Positions 36,677 through 44,926 of a stretch of 63,413 bases of DNA are shown one piece after another. The translations under genes and the position numbers were made by a program. Under the pieces are notes generated by a model. The model did not search any database and was not told where the DNA came from. It saw only the letters and a program-made list of their open reading frames with translations. Every line of letters starts with the position of its first letter. Within the stretch, counting starts at the first letter, position 1. The DNA comes from Candidatus Methanocrinis natronophilus (GTDB taxonomy: Archaea > Halobacteriota > Methanosarcinia > Methanotrichales > Methanotrichaceae): the NCBI GenBank assembly GCA_029167045.1, contig JARFPK010000010.1:1-63413 (forward strand), read 5' to 3'.

Positions 36677-37567
36677 CTACCTGGCGGCAGCCGCCTTCGC
36701 GGCGATGAACTCCCGGATCAATTTTGCCCCCAGGGCCGCCGTCTGGCCGCCGTCGAAGGCGGAGGCGATCTCGCAGACGTCGAGGCCGACGGCCTTTGGC
36801 GCCACCCTCTCGACGATCCGCCGGACGTCCCAGGAGGTGAGGCCGAAGGGCTCGGGGTTTCCGACCCCCGGAGCGTAGGCGGGATCGATCCCGTCGAAGT
36901 CGATGGAGAGGTAGATCTCGTCACACCCTACAGCCGCCAGGGCGTCACTTAGGACCGCCTCCACCCCCCGCTCCCGGACCTCGTCGCTGGTGTAGTAGCT
37001 GATCTTCTCCTCCTCGGCGAGGATGTACTCCTTCAGGTCCCCGGACCTTATACCTATGGAGGCGTAGCCGACCACACCTTCGGTCTGGAGGATCTCGCGG
37101 CTGGAGCAGGCGTGGCTGTATCTCGTTCCGCCGTACTCCTCCCGCAGGTCGAGGTGGGCGTCGAGGACGATGACGCCGATCCCCTCTCTATCGGCGACGC
37201 TATCACCGCGCCTCCGCCGGGCCACCTCGGCGACTATGGGGGGCGTGATGGAGTGCTCGCCGCCGATGAATATAGGCGTCGCCCCCGAGGGGATGAAGAA
37301 GAAGGACTCCCGTATCGTCTCTCTCGCGTAGCTGGGGTCGGCGCCTAGGTCCAGGTCTCCGAGGTCGGCCACGTTAATATCTCGAAAATCGATCCGGTGT
37401 CGGTGTACGTAGGTCTCGAAGTTGTAAGATGCACGCCTGACGGCTCCGGGGCCGTCCCGGGTACCGGGCCGGAAGGAAGTGGTGGCGTCGAAGGGGGCGC
37501 CCACGATGACGAACTCCGCCTCCTGCGGGTCGGATTCGGCGTCCGCAAAGTTGGATCTGTTGAACAT
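36677..37567 (-). CDS. speB: Agmatinase / ureohydrolase family protein
   Basis: 296 residues, normal length. Manganese-binding motifs of the family are present: GGEHSIT (about 101), VLDAHLDLR (about 136; usually DAHxD), and SIDFDGIDPAYAPGVG (about 222). Agmatinase hydrolyses agmatine to putrescine and urea. It lies 14 bases downstream of eIF5A on the same strand, a meaningful pairing because polyamine synthesis supplies the hypusine modification of eIF5A. The 3' end exists in a second diverged copy at 35845-35965. Confidence 0.9.
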   Translation of the reverse strand: MFNRSNFADAESDPQEAEFVIVGAPFDATTSFRPGTRDGPGAVRRASYNFETYVHRHRIDFRDINVADLGDLDLGADPSYARETIRESFFFIPSGATPIFIGGEHSITPPIVAEVARRRRGDSVADREGIGVIVLDAHLDLREEYGGTRYSHACSSREILQTEGVVGYASIGIRSGDLKEYILAEEEKISYYTSDEVRERGVEAVLSDALAAVGCDEIYLSIDFDGIDPAYAPGVGNPEPFGLTSWDVRRIVERVAPKAVGLDVCEIASAFDGGQTAALGAKLIREFIAAKAAAAR

Positions 37568-37581
37568 CCGATCCAGCGCTT

Positions 37582-37968
37582 CTAGCGCATATCCATCTTG
37601 GTCCTGCCCATGACGAGCAGGTAGGAGACTTCCTTCCCCTCTTCCAGCTTCTCTCGATCCTCTGCGGTGATGGGAACGTCTATGGTGCTGTAGTCGCTGT
37701 TGTCCATCAGCTGGGCTGAGGTCTCCGCTATCGTCAGAACCTGCCCCGACTTCCTCTCCACGACGGGAACGTAAACTTTTGCGGTCACCGGCTGGACTAT
37801 GGACCTCTTCTGGCTGTCGAAGATCCCGACGGCGTCGACCCTAGCCTTGGCGGCACCGTGCTTTCCCGGTTTGGACTTGGCTATGCTCTTGATGACGCAC
37901 GGCTCGTCATCGATGATCACGTACCTTCCCTCTTTAAGCTCTCTTGTCTCCACCTGCTCTTTCATCAC
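37582..37968 (-). CDS. eif5a: Translation initiation factor 5A
   Basis: 128 residues. The N-terminal SH3-like domain carries the hypusination loop SKPGKHGAAK (lysine at about 36) and the C-terminal domain is OB-fold. The factor relieves ribosome stalling after (deoxy)hypusine modification of that lysine. ATG 37968 or the second ATG at 37965. The first gene of a two-gene operon with agmatinase. Confidence 0.95.
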   Translation of the reverse strand: MMKEQVETRELKEGRYVIIDDEPCVIKSIAKSKPGKHGAAKARVDAVGIFDSQKRSIVQPVTAKVYVPVVERKSGQVLTIAETSAQLMDNSDYSTIDVPITAEDREKLEEGKEVSYLLVMGRTKMDMR

Positions 37969-38014
37969 GTCACCTTCAATAAGTCACAGTCCCGACGAAT
38001 ACCACAGATCCTAT

Positions 38015-39118
38015 TTAAAGAATATCTCTCATCCGCTCCAGAGCGGTCTTCAGATCCTCCATCGATGCTGCGTAAGAGATCCGGATATGCCCTCTCCCCC
38101 GGGGGCCGAAGGCCGACCCCGGGACGGTGACGACCCCGCCCCGGATCAGCCGGGCTGAGACGTCGTCTCCGTCCCCCACCTCCGGGAAGGCGTAGAAGGC
38201 ACCTTCCGGCTCTTTGATATCCATCCCCATCGACCGCAGGCCGGATACGAGGACGTCCCTGCGCCTCTTGAACTCCTCTCTCATGATCCTGACCGGCTCC
38301 TGGGTCCCGCTGACCGCCGCCAGGGCCGCCCTCTGGCTGATGGACGAAGCGCAGGCCTGGACGTACTGGTGGACCTTCAGCATATTCTCGATGGCCTCAC
38401 CCCTCGCCGCCACGTAACCGAGCCTCCAGCCGGTCATGGCGTAGGTCTTGGAGACGGCGTTGACGGTGATGACGTTATCGGAGTAGAGGGCGGGGCTGAC
38501 GTGGGCCCCCTCGTATATGAACTGCTCGTAGACCTCGTCGGATATCAGGGCAATATCGCGGTCCTCGGCCAAATCCGCCAGACCCCGCAGCTCCTCCCTC
38601 GTCTGGACGGAGCCGGTGGGGTTGTTGGGGGAGTTGACGATGAGCGCCCTCGTCTTGGGGGTTATCCTCTCGGCGACGGCATCGGCGGTGAGGTGAAACC
38701 TCTCGTCCAGGGGTACGCCGACGGGCCGGCCGCGGGCGATCCTCGTCAGGGCAGAGTAAGAGACGAAACCGGGGTCGCCCATCAGGACCTCGTCCCCCTC
38801 CTCGACGAGGGCGGCGATGGCGAGGAATAGAGCTTCACTGGCTCCGCTGGTGACCATTATCTCCCGTTCGGCGTATTCGAGGCCGTTATCCCGCCGGAAC
38901 TTCTCGGAGAGGGCGGCCCGCAGCTCCGCAGTTCCCAGGTTCATGGTGTAACCGGTAAACCCCTCCTCGATCGCCTCGATCGCCGCCCTCTTGATATTGT
39001 CGGGGGTGTCGAAGTCGGGCTGGCCGAGGCCGAGGTTTATCGCCCCCGGCCCCGCCCCCTCAAAGCTCTTTCTTATCCCGGAGATGTCGATCTCCTCGAC
39101 GTGGCTTGCAAACTTCAT
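38015..39118 (-). CDS. Class I/II aminotransferase (aspartate aminotransferase-like)
   Basis: 367 residues, PLP-dependent fold type I. NLGLGQPDFDTP opens the domain, NSPNNPTGS is the substrate/PLP Asn-Pro segment, SDEVYEQFIY the Asp/Tyr pair, NAVSKTYAMTGWRLGYVA holds the PLP lysine (about 232) and the C-terminal arginine is in GRGHIRISYA. Specific amino donor unknown; archaeal relatives act on aspartate, alanine or aromatic amino acids. Divergent from hisS. Confidence 0.92.
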   Translation of the reverse strand: MKFASHVEEIDISGIRKSFEGAGPGAINLGLGQPDFDTPDNIKRAAIEAIEEGFTGYTMNLGTAELRAALSEKFRRDNGLEYAEREIMVTSGASEALFLAIAALVEEGDEVLMGDPGFVSYSALTRIARGRPVGVPLDERFHLTADAVAERITPKTRALIVNSPNNPTGSVQTREELRGLADLAEDRDIALISDEVYEQFIYEGAHVSPALYSDNVITVNAVSKTYAMTGWRLGYVAARGEAIENMLKVHQYVQACASSISQRAALAAVSGTQEPVRIMREEFKRRRDVLVSGLRSMGMDIKEPEGAFYAFPEVGDGDDVSARLIRGGVVTVPGSAFGPRGRGHIRISYAASMEDLKTALERMRDIL

Positions 39119-39216
39119 ATCAGCGACCTCCTCATCTGCCCCCTTTGGGTGGTGGTGAGTGAAATAGTTAAGCCCGTCCCTGGGTTCCTCCCAAAAGATA
39201 TAAGGGGGCTTGGGCC

Positions 39217-40578
39217 ATGGCGCAAGTTGGCATGACGATCCAAAGACCGAGAGGGACGAGGGACTTCCTCCCGATGGACTCCTTCAGGCGGGGAGCCGTC
39301 AAGAAGGGGATGGTGGAGCTTCTGGAACGTTGGGGCTACCAAGAGATATCGACCCCCACCTTCGAGCATCTGGAGCTCTTCACCATAAAGTCCGGGCCGT
39401 CGATCACCGAGGAGATCTACGCCTTCCAGGACAAGGGCGGCCGCGACCTCGCCCTCAGGCCGGAGCTGACCGCCCCGGTGATGAGGATGTACGTCAACGA
39501 GCTTCAGAAGGCGCCAAAGCCCCTCCGCCTCCACTACTTCGGAAACTGCTTCCGGTACGAGCGCCCCCAGAGGGGGAGGTTCCGGGAGTTCTGGCAGCTG
39601 GGGGCGGAGCTTATAGGAAGCGACCGACCCGACGCCGAGGCGGAGGTGATCTCCCTCGCCCACGATCTGATCACAGGAGCCGGCGTCAATGGTGACCTCC
39701 ATATCGGCTACCTAGGCCTGATAAGATCGATGATGAAGATGATCCCGGCCGCCGAGAGGGCGGAGGTGATGAGGCTCATCGACAAGAAGGAGAAGGGGCT
39801 GCTCGCTGAGAAGCTCCAGGAGATGGAGATGGACGACCTCGGCCTCATCGAGCTTCTGCAGATCGAGGGGAAGACCGCCCTCGACAGGGCGGAGGAGCTG
39901 GCAGAGGAGCTGGCGAGGATGGGTGAAGACCTTCCGGACGAAGATAGCTGTGTAGCCTCCTCTGAGGTCTCCCCCACCAGCGCCGCCGGGGACCGGGCGG
40001 CGAGGTCCGACCGGGCAGCCCCCTCAGACCTGGACCTCCCCCACTTCCGGGAGGTGGTGGAGCTTCTTTCGATCTACGGCGTCGAGGCGACGGTGGACTT
40101 CCAGATCGTCCGGGGGCTGGATTACTACACCGGGACCGTCTTCGAGATCTACGCCACCGGCCTCGGCGCCCAGAACCAGATCTGCGGCGGCGGGACTTAC
40201 CAGCTCGCAGGCCTCCTGGGGGGCCAGGAGACGAACTCCACCGGCTTTGGGATCGGCTTTGACAGGATCATGGAGATCGTCACCGTCGACGAGACGCCGG
40301 CGGCGGCGGTGGCCGTCGTCTTCGTCCCCCAGGTGAGGGGAGAGGCGGTCAAGGTCGCGAAGATCCTACGCCATCGCCTTTCGGCCCCGGTCGTCGTCGA
40401 CGTCATGGGCAGGGGGCTCGGCCCCCAGCTGAAGCAGGCGAGCAGCATCGGTGCAGGCTACGCCGTCATAGTAGGTCCAAAAGAGGTGGAGGCTGGAAAG
40501 TTCACCCTCAGGGAGATGGGGACGGGATCTCAGGAGGCGCTCTCCATCGACGAGATCGCCGAAAAGCTGGCTGGATAG
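39217..40578 (+). CDS. hisS: Histidyl-tRNA synthetase
   Basis: 453 residues, class II synthetase. The N-terminal QRPRGTRDFLP is diagnostic, motif 2 is FRYERPQRGRFREFWQLG, the histidine-specific boxes are VRGLDYYTGTVFEIY and GGGTYQLAGLLGG, motif 3 is STGFGIGFDRI, and the C-terminal anticodon-binding domain starts about residue 365. A low-complexity insertion (SSEVSPTSAAGDRAARSDR) near residue 250 is unusual. AAGGGGGC precedes the ATG at 39217; an ATG at 39232 is also possible. Confidence 0.96.
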   Translation: MAQVGMTIQRPRGTRDFLPMDSFRRGAVKKGMVELLERWGYQEISTPTFEHLELFTIKSGPSITEEIYAFQDKGGRDLALRPELTAPVMRMYVNELQKAPKPLRLHYFGNCFRYERPQRGRFREFWQLGAELIGSDRPDAEAEVISLAHDLITGAGVNGDLHIGYLGLIRSMMKMIPAAERAEVMRLIDKKEKGLLAEKLQEMEMDDLGLIELLQIEGKTALDRAEELAEELARMGEDLPDEDSCVASSEVSPTSAAGDRAARSDRAAPSDLDLPHFREVVELLSIYGVEATVDFQIVRGLDYYTGTVFEIYATGLGAQNQICGGGTYQLAGLLGGQETNSTGFGIGFDRIMEIVTVDETPAAAVAVVFVPQVRGEAVKVAKILRHRLSAPVVVDVMGRGLGPQLKQASSIGAGYAVIVGPKEVEAGKFTLREMGTGSQEALSIDEIAEKLAG

Positions 40579-40650
40579 GCAGCCGGCGGTTCGCAAGAAG
40601 GCCTCGCCCTTCGGCGGTGGCGCCTGGCCTTCAGGAGGTGGGATCAAATC

Positions 40651-40676
40651 CCGGATCTCCGGCGCCGGAGATCCGG
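40651..40676. terminator. 26-bp perfect palindrome between convergent hisS and tbp
   Basis: CCGGATCTCCGGC followed by its exact reverse complement, with no loop bases. It lies 73 bases after hisS and 54 bases after the tbp stop on the opposite strand, so it could end transcription from both sides or act as a protein site. No T-run follows, so the terminator reading is tentative. Confidence 0.4.
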
Positions 40677-40729
40677 CCCCCGTTCATCCAGTGGCGATGC
40701 GGGCAGGCTCGGTAGACCATCGTCGAAGG

Positions 40730-41281
40730 TCAGAGGAGCCCCAGGTTCTCCAGCTGGACCCGGACGATCTTTACTCCCTCCTCGCACTCCTCGGGGGATT
40801 TGCCACCGGTCACCACCAACTTTCCGGAGCTGAATATCAGGACCACCACCTTGGGGGTCTTGATACGGTATACGAGGCCTGGGAACTGCTCTGGCTCGTA
40901 CTCGATATTCTCCAGGCCCAGGCCCAGGGCGATGGCGTTGAGGTTCAGGTCGGTCTTGAGATCGGCGCTGGCGACGATGTTCTGGACGTGGATCTCGGGG
41001 CTAAGGTTGACGTCCTGAAAACCTATCGACTTGAGGGTCTGGGCCATGTTGGTTATCACCGTCCTTACGTCCTCGACGTTCTTCGCGCCGGTGCATACCA
41101 CCTTCCCTGATGTGAATATCAGAAAGGCCGCCCTGGGAGATTTGACCCTGTAGACGAGCCCTGGAAACTTCTCCTTGTTGTATTCGGCGCCCTCCAGCTC
41201 AGACTCGATCTTTATGAGATCGAACTCCTCCGCGAGCTTTGTAGATGCGACGACGTTCTCTATGTTGATGGTGGACTCCAT
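40730..41281 (-). CDS. tbp: TATA-box-binding protein
   Basis: 183 residues made of two direct repeats of about 90. Each contains the stirrup and strand pattern, [18 protein letters not shown] then [10 protein letters not shown], and [18 protein letters not shown] then [10 protein letters not shown]. It binds the archaeal TATA box and recruits TFB and RNA polymerase. The C-terminus ends shortly after the last helix, without an acidic tail. The promoter shows a strong TATA and tandem 17-bp repeats. This TBP would read all the TATA boxes noted in this window. Confidence 0.97.
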   Translation of the reverse strand: MESTINIENVVASTKLAEEFDLIKIESELEGAEYNKEKFPGLVYRVKSPRAAFLIFTSGKVVCTGAKNVEDVRTVITNMAQTLKSIGFQDVNLSPEIHVQNIVASADLKTDLNLNAIALGLGLENIEYEPEQFPGLVYRIKTPKVVVLIFSSGKLVVTGGKSPEECEEGVKIVRVQLENLGLL

Positions 41282-41305
41282 AATGACGTCTCTCCGGAAA
41301 CTCCC

Positions 41306-41346
41306 TTTTTAAAGTGAGGGTATTTTTAAACTGAGGGTATATAAAG
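41306..41346 (-). promoter_or_regulatory. tbp promoter with two tandem 17-bp repeats
   Basis: On the plus strand TTTTTAAAGTGAGGGTA (41306-41322) is followed directly by TTTTTAAACTGAGGGTA (41323-41339), one mismatch apart. The TATA box TATATAAAG (41338-41346) touches the second repeat. Read toward tbp, the repeats cover the predicted start site near 41315, a good place for a regulator. Confidence 0.5.
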
Positions 41347-41530
41347 TATTGCGGGGATAGGCGCCAGCGGGGGATGGCGCCGTCTTTCTGGACCGGAGAT
41401 TATAACCAAGGCGGGGGTAGGCAGAGCCTTTCTGGTTGGGTGGTGATCCATGGGATGGAGGGGGTGGAGGGATCGGATTCTGATCGGATTCTATATGATA
41501 TGGTTATAGACAAAATAGACAAAAAGAAGA

Positions 41531-41622
41531 AGCCGCCGATGGGATTCGAACCCATGACCTGCTGATATATCGGGCCGTCTACCTTACGAATCAGCCGCTT
41601 TACCGGGCTAAGCCACGGCGGC
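41531..41622 (-). tRNA. tRNA-Thr (CGU) with an 18-base intron
   Basis: 92 bases. The acceptor GCCGCCG pairs with CGGCGGC, the discriminator is U as in archaeal tRNA-Thr, and CCA is not encoded. The anticodon stem GCTGA/TCAGC closes around TTCGTAA (anticodon CGT) once 18 bases starting GGTAGACGGCCC are removed. The intron sits at the usual archaeal place just after the anticodon. The T-arm is ATGGGTTCGAATCCCAT. Confidence 0.93.
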
Positions 41623-41721
41623 ACTGGGACATCCGGCATATAGCAGCCGTTCCCAATTTAAGCGTTGCGATCAGCCTTTCGATCTATAACGCCGATCCGT
41701 ATTCGATCTATCCACCCAGGA

Positions 41722-43023
41722 TCAGGAGGCCTCCTTCTGCATCTTCACCTCTTCGGCGAGGGCGGGAAGGAAGATCCCGATGTCGGTGACCAGACCGATC
41801 GCCTGAGCCGACCCCCGGTCCATCAGCTTCGTCACCGTCGAGGGGTTGATGTCGACGCAGATCGTCTTGACCCGGGAAGGGAGGAGGTTTCCGGTGGCGA
41901 TGGAGTGGAGCATCGTCGCCATCATGATAACCATATCGACCCCCCGGAGGGCTTCGAACATCGCCTTCTGGGCGAGGACGGTGTCGGTGACTACGTCGGG
42001 GAGGGGGCCGTCGTCCCGGATCGACCCCGCCAGGACGTATGGGATATCCCGCTTGACGGCCTCGTACATGATCCCCCCCTTCAATTTGCCGTCCTCCACC
42101 GCTCGCCGGATGGAGCCGCTGGATATCACCTCGCTGATGGCGTATATGTGGTTTCGATGGCCTGCTGAAGTCAGATGGCCGTGGGGGTCCATCCCCAGGC
42201 TAGTTCCGAAGAACTGCCGCTCGATGTCGTGGACGGCGAGGGCGTTTCCGGCGAGGAGGACGTCTATGTAGCCGTCCCGGATCAGACCGGCCAGAGCGTC
42301 CCCGGCCCCAGTGTGGATTATCCCAGGCCCGCCGACGACGGCGATCTTCCCTCCCACCTTCTTGGTGGCCAGGATCTCACCTGCCAGCTGCTTTATTATC
42401 TCCCCTGAAGGGCGTTCCGAGGATACCTCATTGGACATGAACTCGAAGAAGGTCCTCTCCCGGGGCCGTTGTGGTGGGGTGACCCTCACCCCTCCGGTTC
42501 CGACGACGACGGCATCCCCCTTCTCGATCTGGCCTATGGGGACGCATACCGCTCTCCCATCCTTGATGATGATGAGACAGTCCATCTGGATATCCTCCAC
42601 CTCCAGCCACGCCCCCCGGTACCTGACGGAGGTGATGTGGTTTGTGGTGGAGTAGAACCCCCTGGGGACGACTCTGTCTTTTGGGGCTATCTCGAGATGA
42701 ACGTCCTCGACCTCGATGACCCTGGCCCCGAGGGGGTGGAGGGCGAGGAGGATCCGGCCGAGATGATCGGCATCATCCCCGGAGATGGCTATCATCACGT
42801 AGCTGGTATCGTGCTTCTTCTTTCCCACCTGGAACTTCTTGATCTCAAACTCGCCTCCCATGCTCATGATCTTGTCAAGAGCCTTGGTTAGGGTCAGCGA
42901 ATCTATCAGATGCCCTTCCATCTCAATATCGCAGGTTTCGACCATGGTGACCATCTCAAGAGATCGATCTGATCCCCTAAGAAAGATTCCCTCCGGACCG
43001 GAGATGACCCCTCCTCCATACAT
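41722..43023 (-). CDS. TIGR00300 / archaeal ornithine cyclodeaminase-like (LOR/SDH domain) protein
   Basis: 433 residues. The N-terminal part (EMEGHLIDSLTLTKALDKIM, GRILLALHPLGARV, VVPRGFYSTTNHIT) is the LOR/SDH conserved domain. The C-terminal part is a Rossmann-like fold (AVVGGPGIIHTGAGDAL, LLAGNALAVHDIE, GTSLGMD). Related archaeal proteins act as ornithine cyclodeaminase making proline, and the cyanobacterial relative ArgZ uses arginine; function here is by family inference. ATG 43023 follows GGTGA by five bases; an ATG at 42954 would remove a non-conserved lead. Last gene of the CBS/RNA-ligase operon. Confidence 0.85.
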   Translation of the reverse strand: MYGGGVISGPEGIFLRGSDRSLEMVTMVETCDIEMEGHLIDSLTLTKALDKIMSMGGEFEIKKFQVGKKKHDTSYVMIAISGDDADHLGRILLALHPLGARVIEVEDVHLEIAPKDRVVPRGFYSTTNHITSVRYRGAWLEVEDIQMDCLIIIKDGRAVCVPIGQIEKGDAVVVGTGGVRVTPPQRPRERTFFEFMSNEVSSERPSGEIIKQLAGEILATKKVGGKIAVVGGPGIIHTGAGDALAGLIRDGYIDVLLAGNALAVHDIERQFFGTSLGMDPHGHLTSAGHRNHIYAISEVISSGSIRRAVEDGKLKGGIMYEAVKRDIPYVLAGSIRDDGPLPDVVTDTVLAQKAMFEALRGVDMVIMMATMLHSIATGNLLPSRVKTICVDINPSTVTKLMDRGSAQAIGLVTDIGIFLPALAEEVKMQKEAS

Positions 43024-43029
43024 CGACGG

Positions 43030-44151
43030 TCACCATAGCTGCCCCTCGAGGACCGACCGGGTCTTGTCGTTAGTGGACATGACGACCCTCCTTATCTTTA
43101 CCAGGTGGCCTCCGGGGGCGGTTCTGGGGGGGTCGAAGACCGCCCTGACGCCCATCCTTCTATAGTGCTCCTCAAAGTCCGCCGCCGTCTGGAGGTCCCG
43201 GACCAGGATCTCCACCTCCTGAGCTATCTCAATCCCGGAGATCTTCGCCTCCACCGTCTCCCTCATGGGCATGAGCATCGACCTTCCCAGACGGAGGCAC
43301 CTCGCGTCGAACTCTGCCGCGCCATCGGACCACTCCGCCGCCTGGAACCCCTCCCGGACGACCCGGGAGAAGAAGAAGTCCTGGCCGTAGTCGTTGTAGT
43401 ACCGGAAGGCGAACTCCAGGTCTCTGCAGTTGCTCTCGGAGCTGGTGTACTTCATGGGGCTGTTGAGGTTCTCGGGATCCTTTATGACGACCCCCTCCCG
43501 CCCCCGGGAACCCAGGTCCTCCACGATCTCCCTGATCTCCCCGGCGGCCTTCTCAGCGGTGAACTCTCCGAAGAGGCGGACGGCTTTTACGCCGTACTCC
43601 TCGGCGATGGCGTGGGCCGCCTTCGACCCTTCCATATCCCTCTTCCCCTTCCGCGATACGTCGAAGAGGATGAAGTCCATCGAATCGGCGGAGTAGACGT
43701 CCTTGGGTACGTAGGGGTTCTTAGGCCCCACCATCTCGCCGCAGAGGACGATGGCGGGATGGTCATCGAAGACCCCGGACGGTATCTGACCCTCGGCCAC
43801 CTCCGTCGAGTAGGGGCAGACGAAACCCCCCCTGGTGAGGGCGATCGTCTTCCCGCCGACCCTGGCCACCCGGACGTTGTGGCCGTTCATCTTCTCCTCG
43901 ACGAGGACACCGCCGGAGAAGTGTCTCCTTATGGCGGGGTCGAGCATCATCGCCCGCCGGATCTTGGGGTAGCCGTAGGCGATCTCGCCGTCTTCGAAGA
44001 CGACCGTCCCCGCCTCTATCCCGGATATGGCCTTGTCGAACCTCAAAAGGCGGGGCTCCGGCCAGTCGGATGAGCGGACGATCCTCCCAAGCATCCGCTC
44101 CAACCTCCCGGCGGAGATCCCCAGCCGATCTGCCACGGACCGGATGTTCAT
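43030..44151 (-). CDS. ATP-dependent RNA ligase, Pab1020/Rnl3 family
   Basis: 373 residues from the ATG at 44151 (GGTGA six bases upstream). The nucleotidyltransferase lysine is in VLVEEKMNGHNVRVAR (about 89), followed by RGG (motif Ia), LCGEMVG (motif III region), REGVVIKDP (motif IV) and MKYTSS (motif V). The Pab1020 type is a dimeric archaeal ligase that seals or circularises RNA. The start overlaps the upstream CBS gene stop as ATGA, and the ribosome site of the downstream TIGR00300 gene overlaps its own stop, so it is embedded in the CBS operon. Confidence 0.88.
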   Translation of the reverse strand: MNIRSVADRLGISAGRLERMLGRIVRSSDWPEPRLLRFDKAISGIEAGTVVFEDGEIAYGYPKIRRAMMLDPAIRRHFSGGVLVEEKMNGHNVRVARVGGKTIALTRGGFVCPYSTEVAEGQIPSGVFDDHPAIVLCGEMVGPKNPYVPKDVYSADSMDFILFDVSRKGKRDMEGSKAAHAIAEEYGVKAVRLFGEFTAEKAAGEIREIVEDLGSRGREGVVIKDPENLNSPMKYTSSESNCRDLEFAFRYYNDYGQDFFFSRVVREGFQAAEWSDGAAEFDARCLRLGRSMLMPMRETVEAKISGIEIAQEVEILVRDLQTAADFEEHYRRMGVRAVFDPPRTAPGGHLVKIRRVVMSTNDKTRSVLEGQLW

Positions 44152-44924
44152 CTCGACTTCACCAGGTAGTCGAAGAAGCACCTCCTCGTCAGCATCCCCA
44201 CCAGCTCGTTCTTCTGGTTCAAGACCGGCATCCCTCCCAGGTCCTCTTCCAGCATCTTCTTCCTCGCCTCTTCGAGGGGTGTATCGACCCAGAGGGACTT
44301 CACCCCGCGGCTCATCACGTCCGAGACGAGGAGGTTTTTGATCCTCGGGTCCTGCTGGCCGCCCTGGACCAGATCCCTGAAGGCCCGCAGAGATTTGGCG
44401 ACGTCCCGTTCAGATATCATCCCCACCAGCTTTCCCCCCTCCATCACAGGAAAACGGCCCACGTCCTGGTCGAGCATCACTCGGCGGACGTGGACGAGTC
44501 GATCGGAGGAGTTGGCGGTGAGAGGGGTCCTCATGGCGTCGGCGGCCATCCCGGTCATCCGGATCGCCTTCAGCATGTCCTTGGGCCTGACCCAGCCCAG
44601 GATCTCTTCGCCCTCCATCACCACCAAAACTGAGGTCTTCTGGAGGAGAAATACGGCGTCTTCGACCTTCATATCCGGGTCGACCTTGATGATGGTGTCT
44701 GAGGTGGCGGAGGCTACGTGGAGGGAGGAGGCGGGCATCCCAACCCTCTGCCTCGTCCCCAGAACCCTCGCTATCTGCCTCATGGTGATCGTCCCCGCCA
44801 GATTGCCGTCGTTGGTGACGAGGAGCCTTCTAAGATCGTGCTTCTCCATGATGTCGAGGGCCCGGGTGATCCTCTCCGATTTGTCTATCGACACCGGCTC
44901 CGTCATTATATCCTTTATCAACAT
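44148..44924 (-). CDS. Four-CBS-domain protein (CBS array gene 5)
   Basis: About 258 residues made only of CBS repeats, four in two Bateman pairs (IKDIMTEPVSIDKSERI, LGWVRPKDMLKAIR, VRRVMLDQDVGRFPVME, LLVSDVMSRGVKSLWV). CBS pairs bind adenine nucleotides such as AMP, ATP or SAM and regulate partners. The start at 44924 follows GAGGTGG; a GTG at 44936 is possible. It overlaps the RNA-ligase start, the closest neighbour and a possible partner. Confidence 0.85.
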   Translation of the reverse strand: MLIKDIMTEPVSIDKSERITRALDIMEKHDLRRLLVTNDGNLAGTITMRQIARVLGTRQRVGMPASSLHVASATSDTIIKVDPDMKVEDAVFLLQKTSVLVVMEGEEILGWVRPKDMLKAIRMTGMAADAMRTPLTANSSDRLVHVRRVMLDQDVGRFPVMEGGKLVGMISERDVAKSLRAFRDLVQGGQQDPRIKNLLVSDVMSRGVKSLWVDTPLEEARKKMLEEDLGGMPVLNQKNELVGMLTRRCFFDYLVKSR

Positions 44925-44926
44925 GA

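Noticed and set aside
41374-41565. 63-codon frame ending in the tRNA-Thr
   Set aside because: It runs into the tRNA (the MGFEPMTC ending is the typical artefact of reading a tRNA T-arm as protein).
43105-44073. 322-codon open frame opposite the RNA ligase
   Set aside because: Antisense to the ligase with all catalytic motifs; composition is low-complexity and no ribosome site is present.
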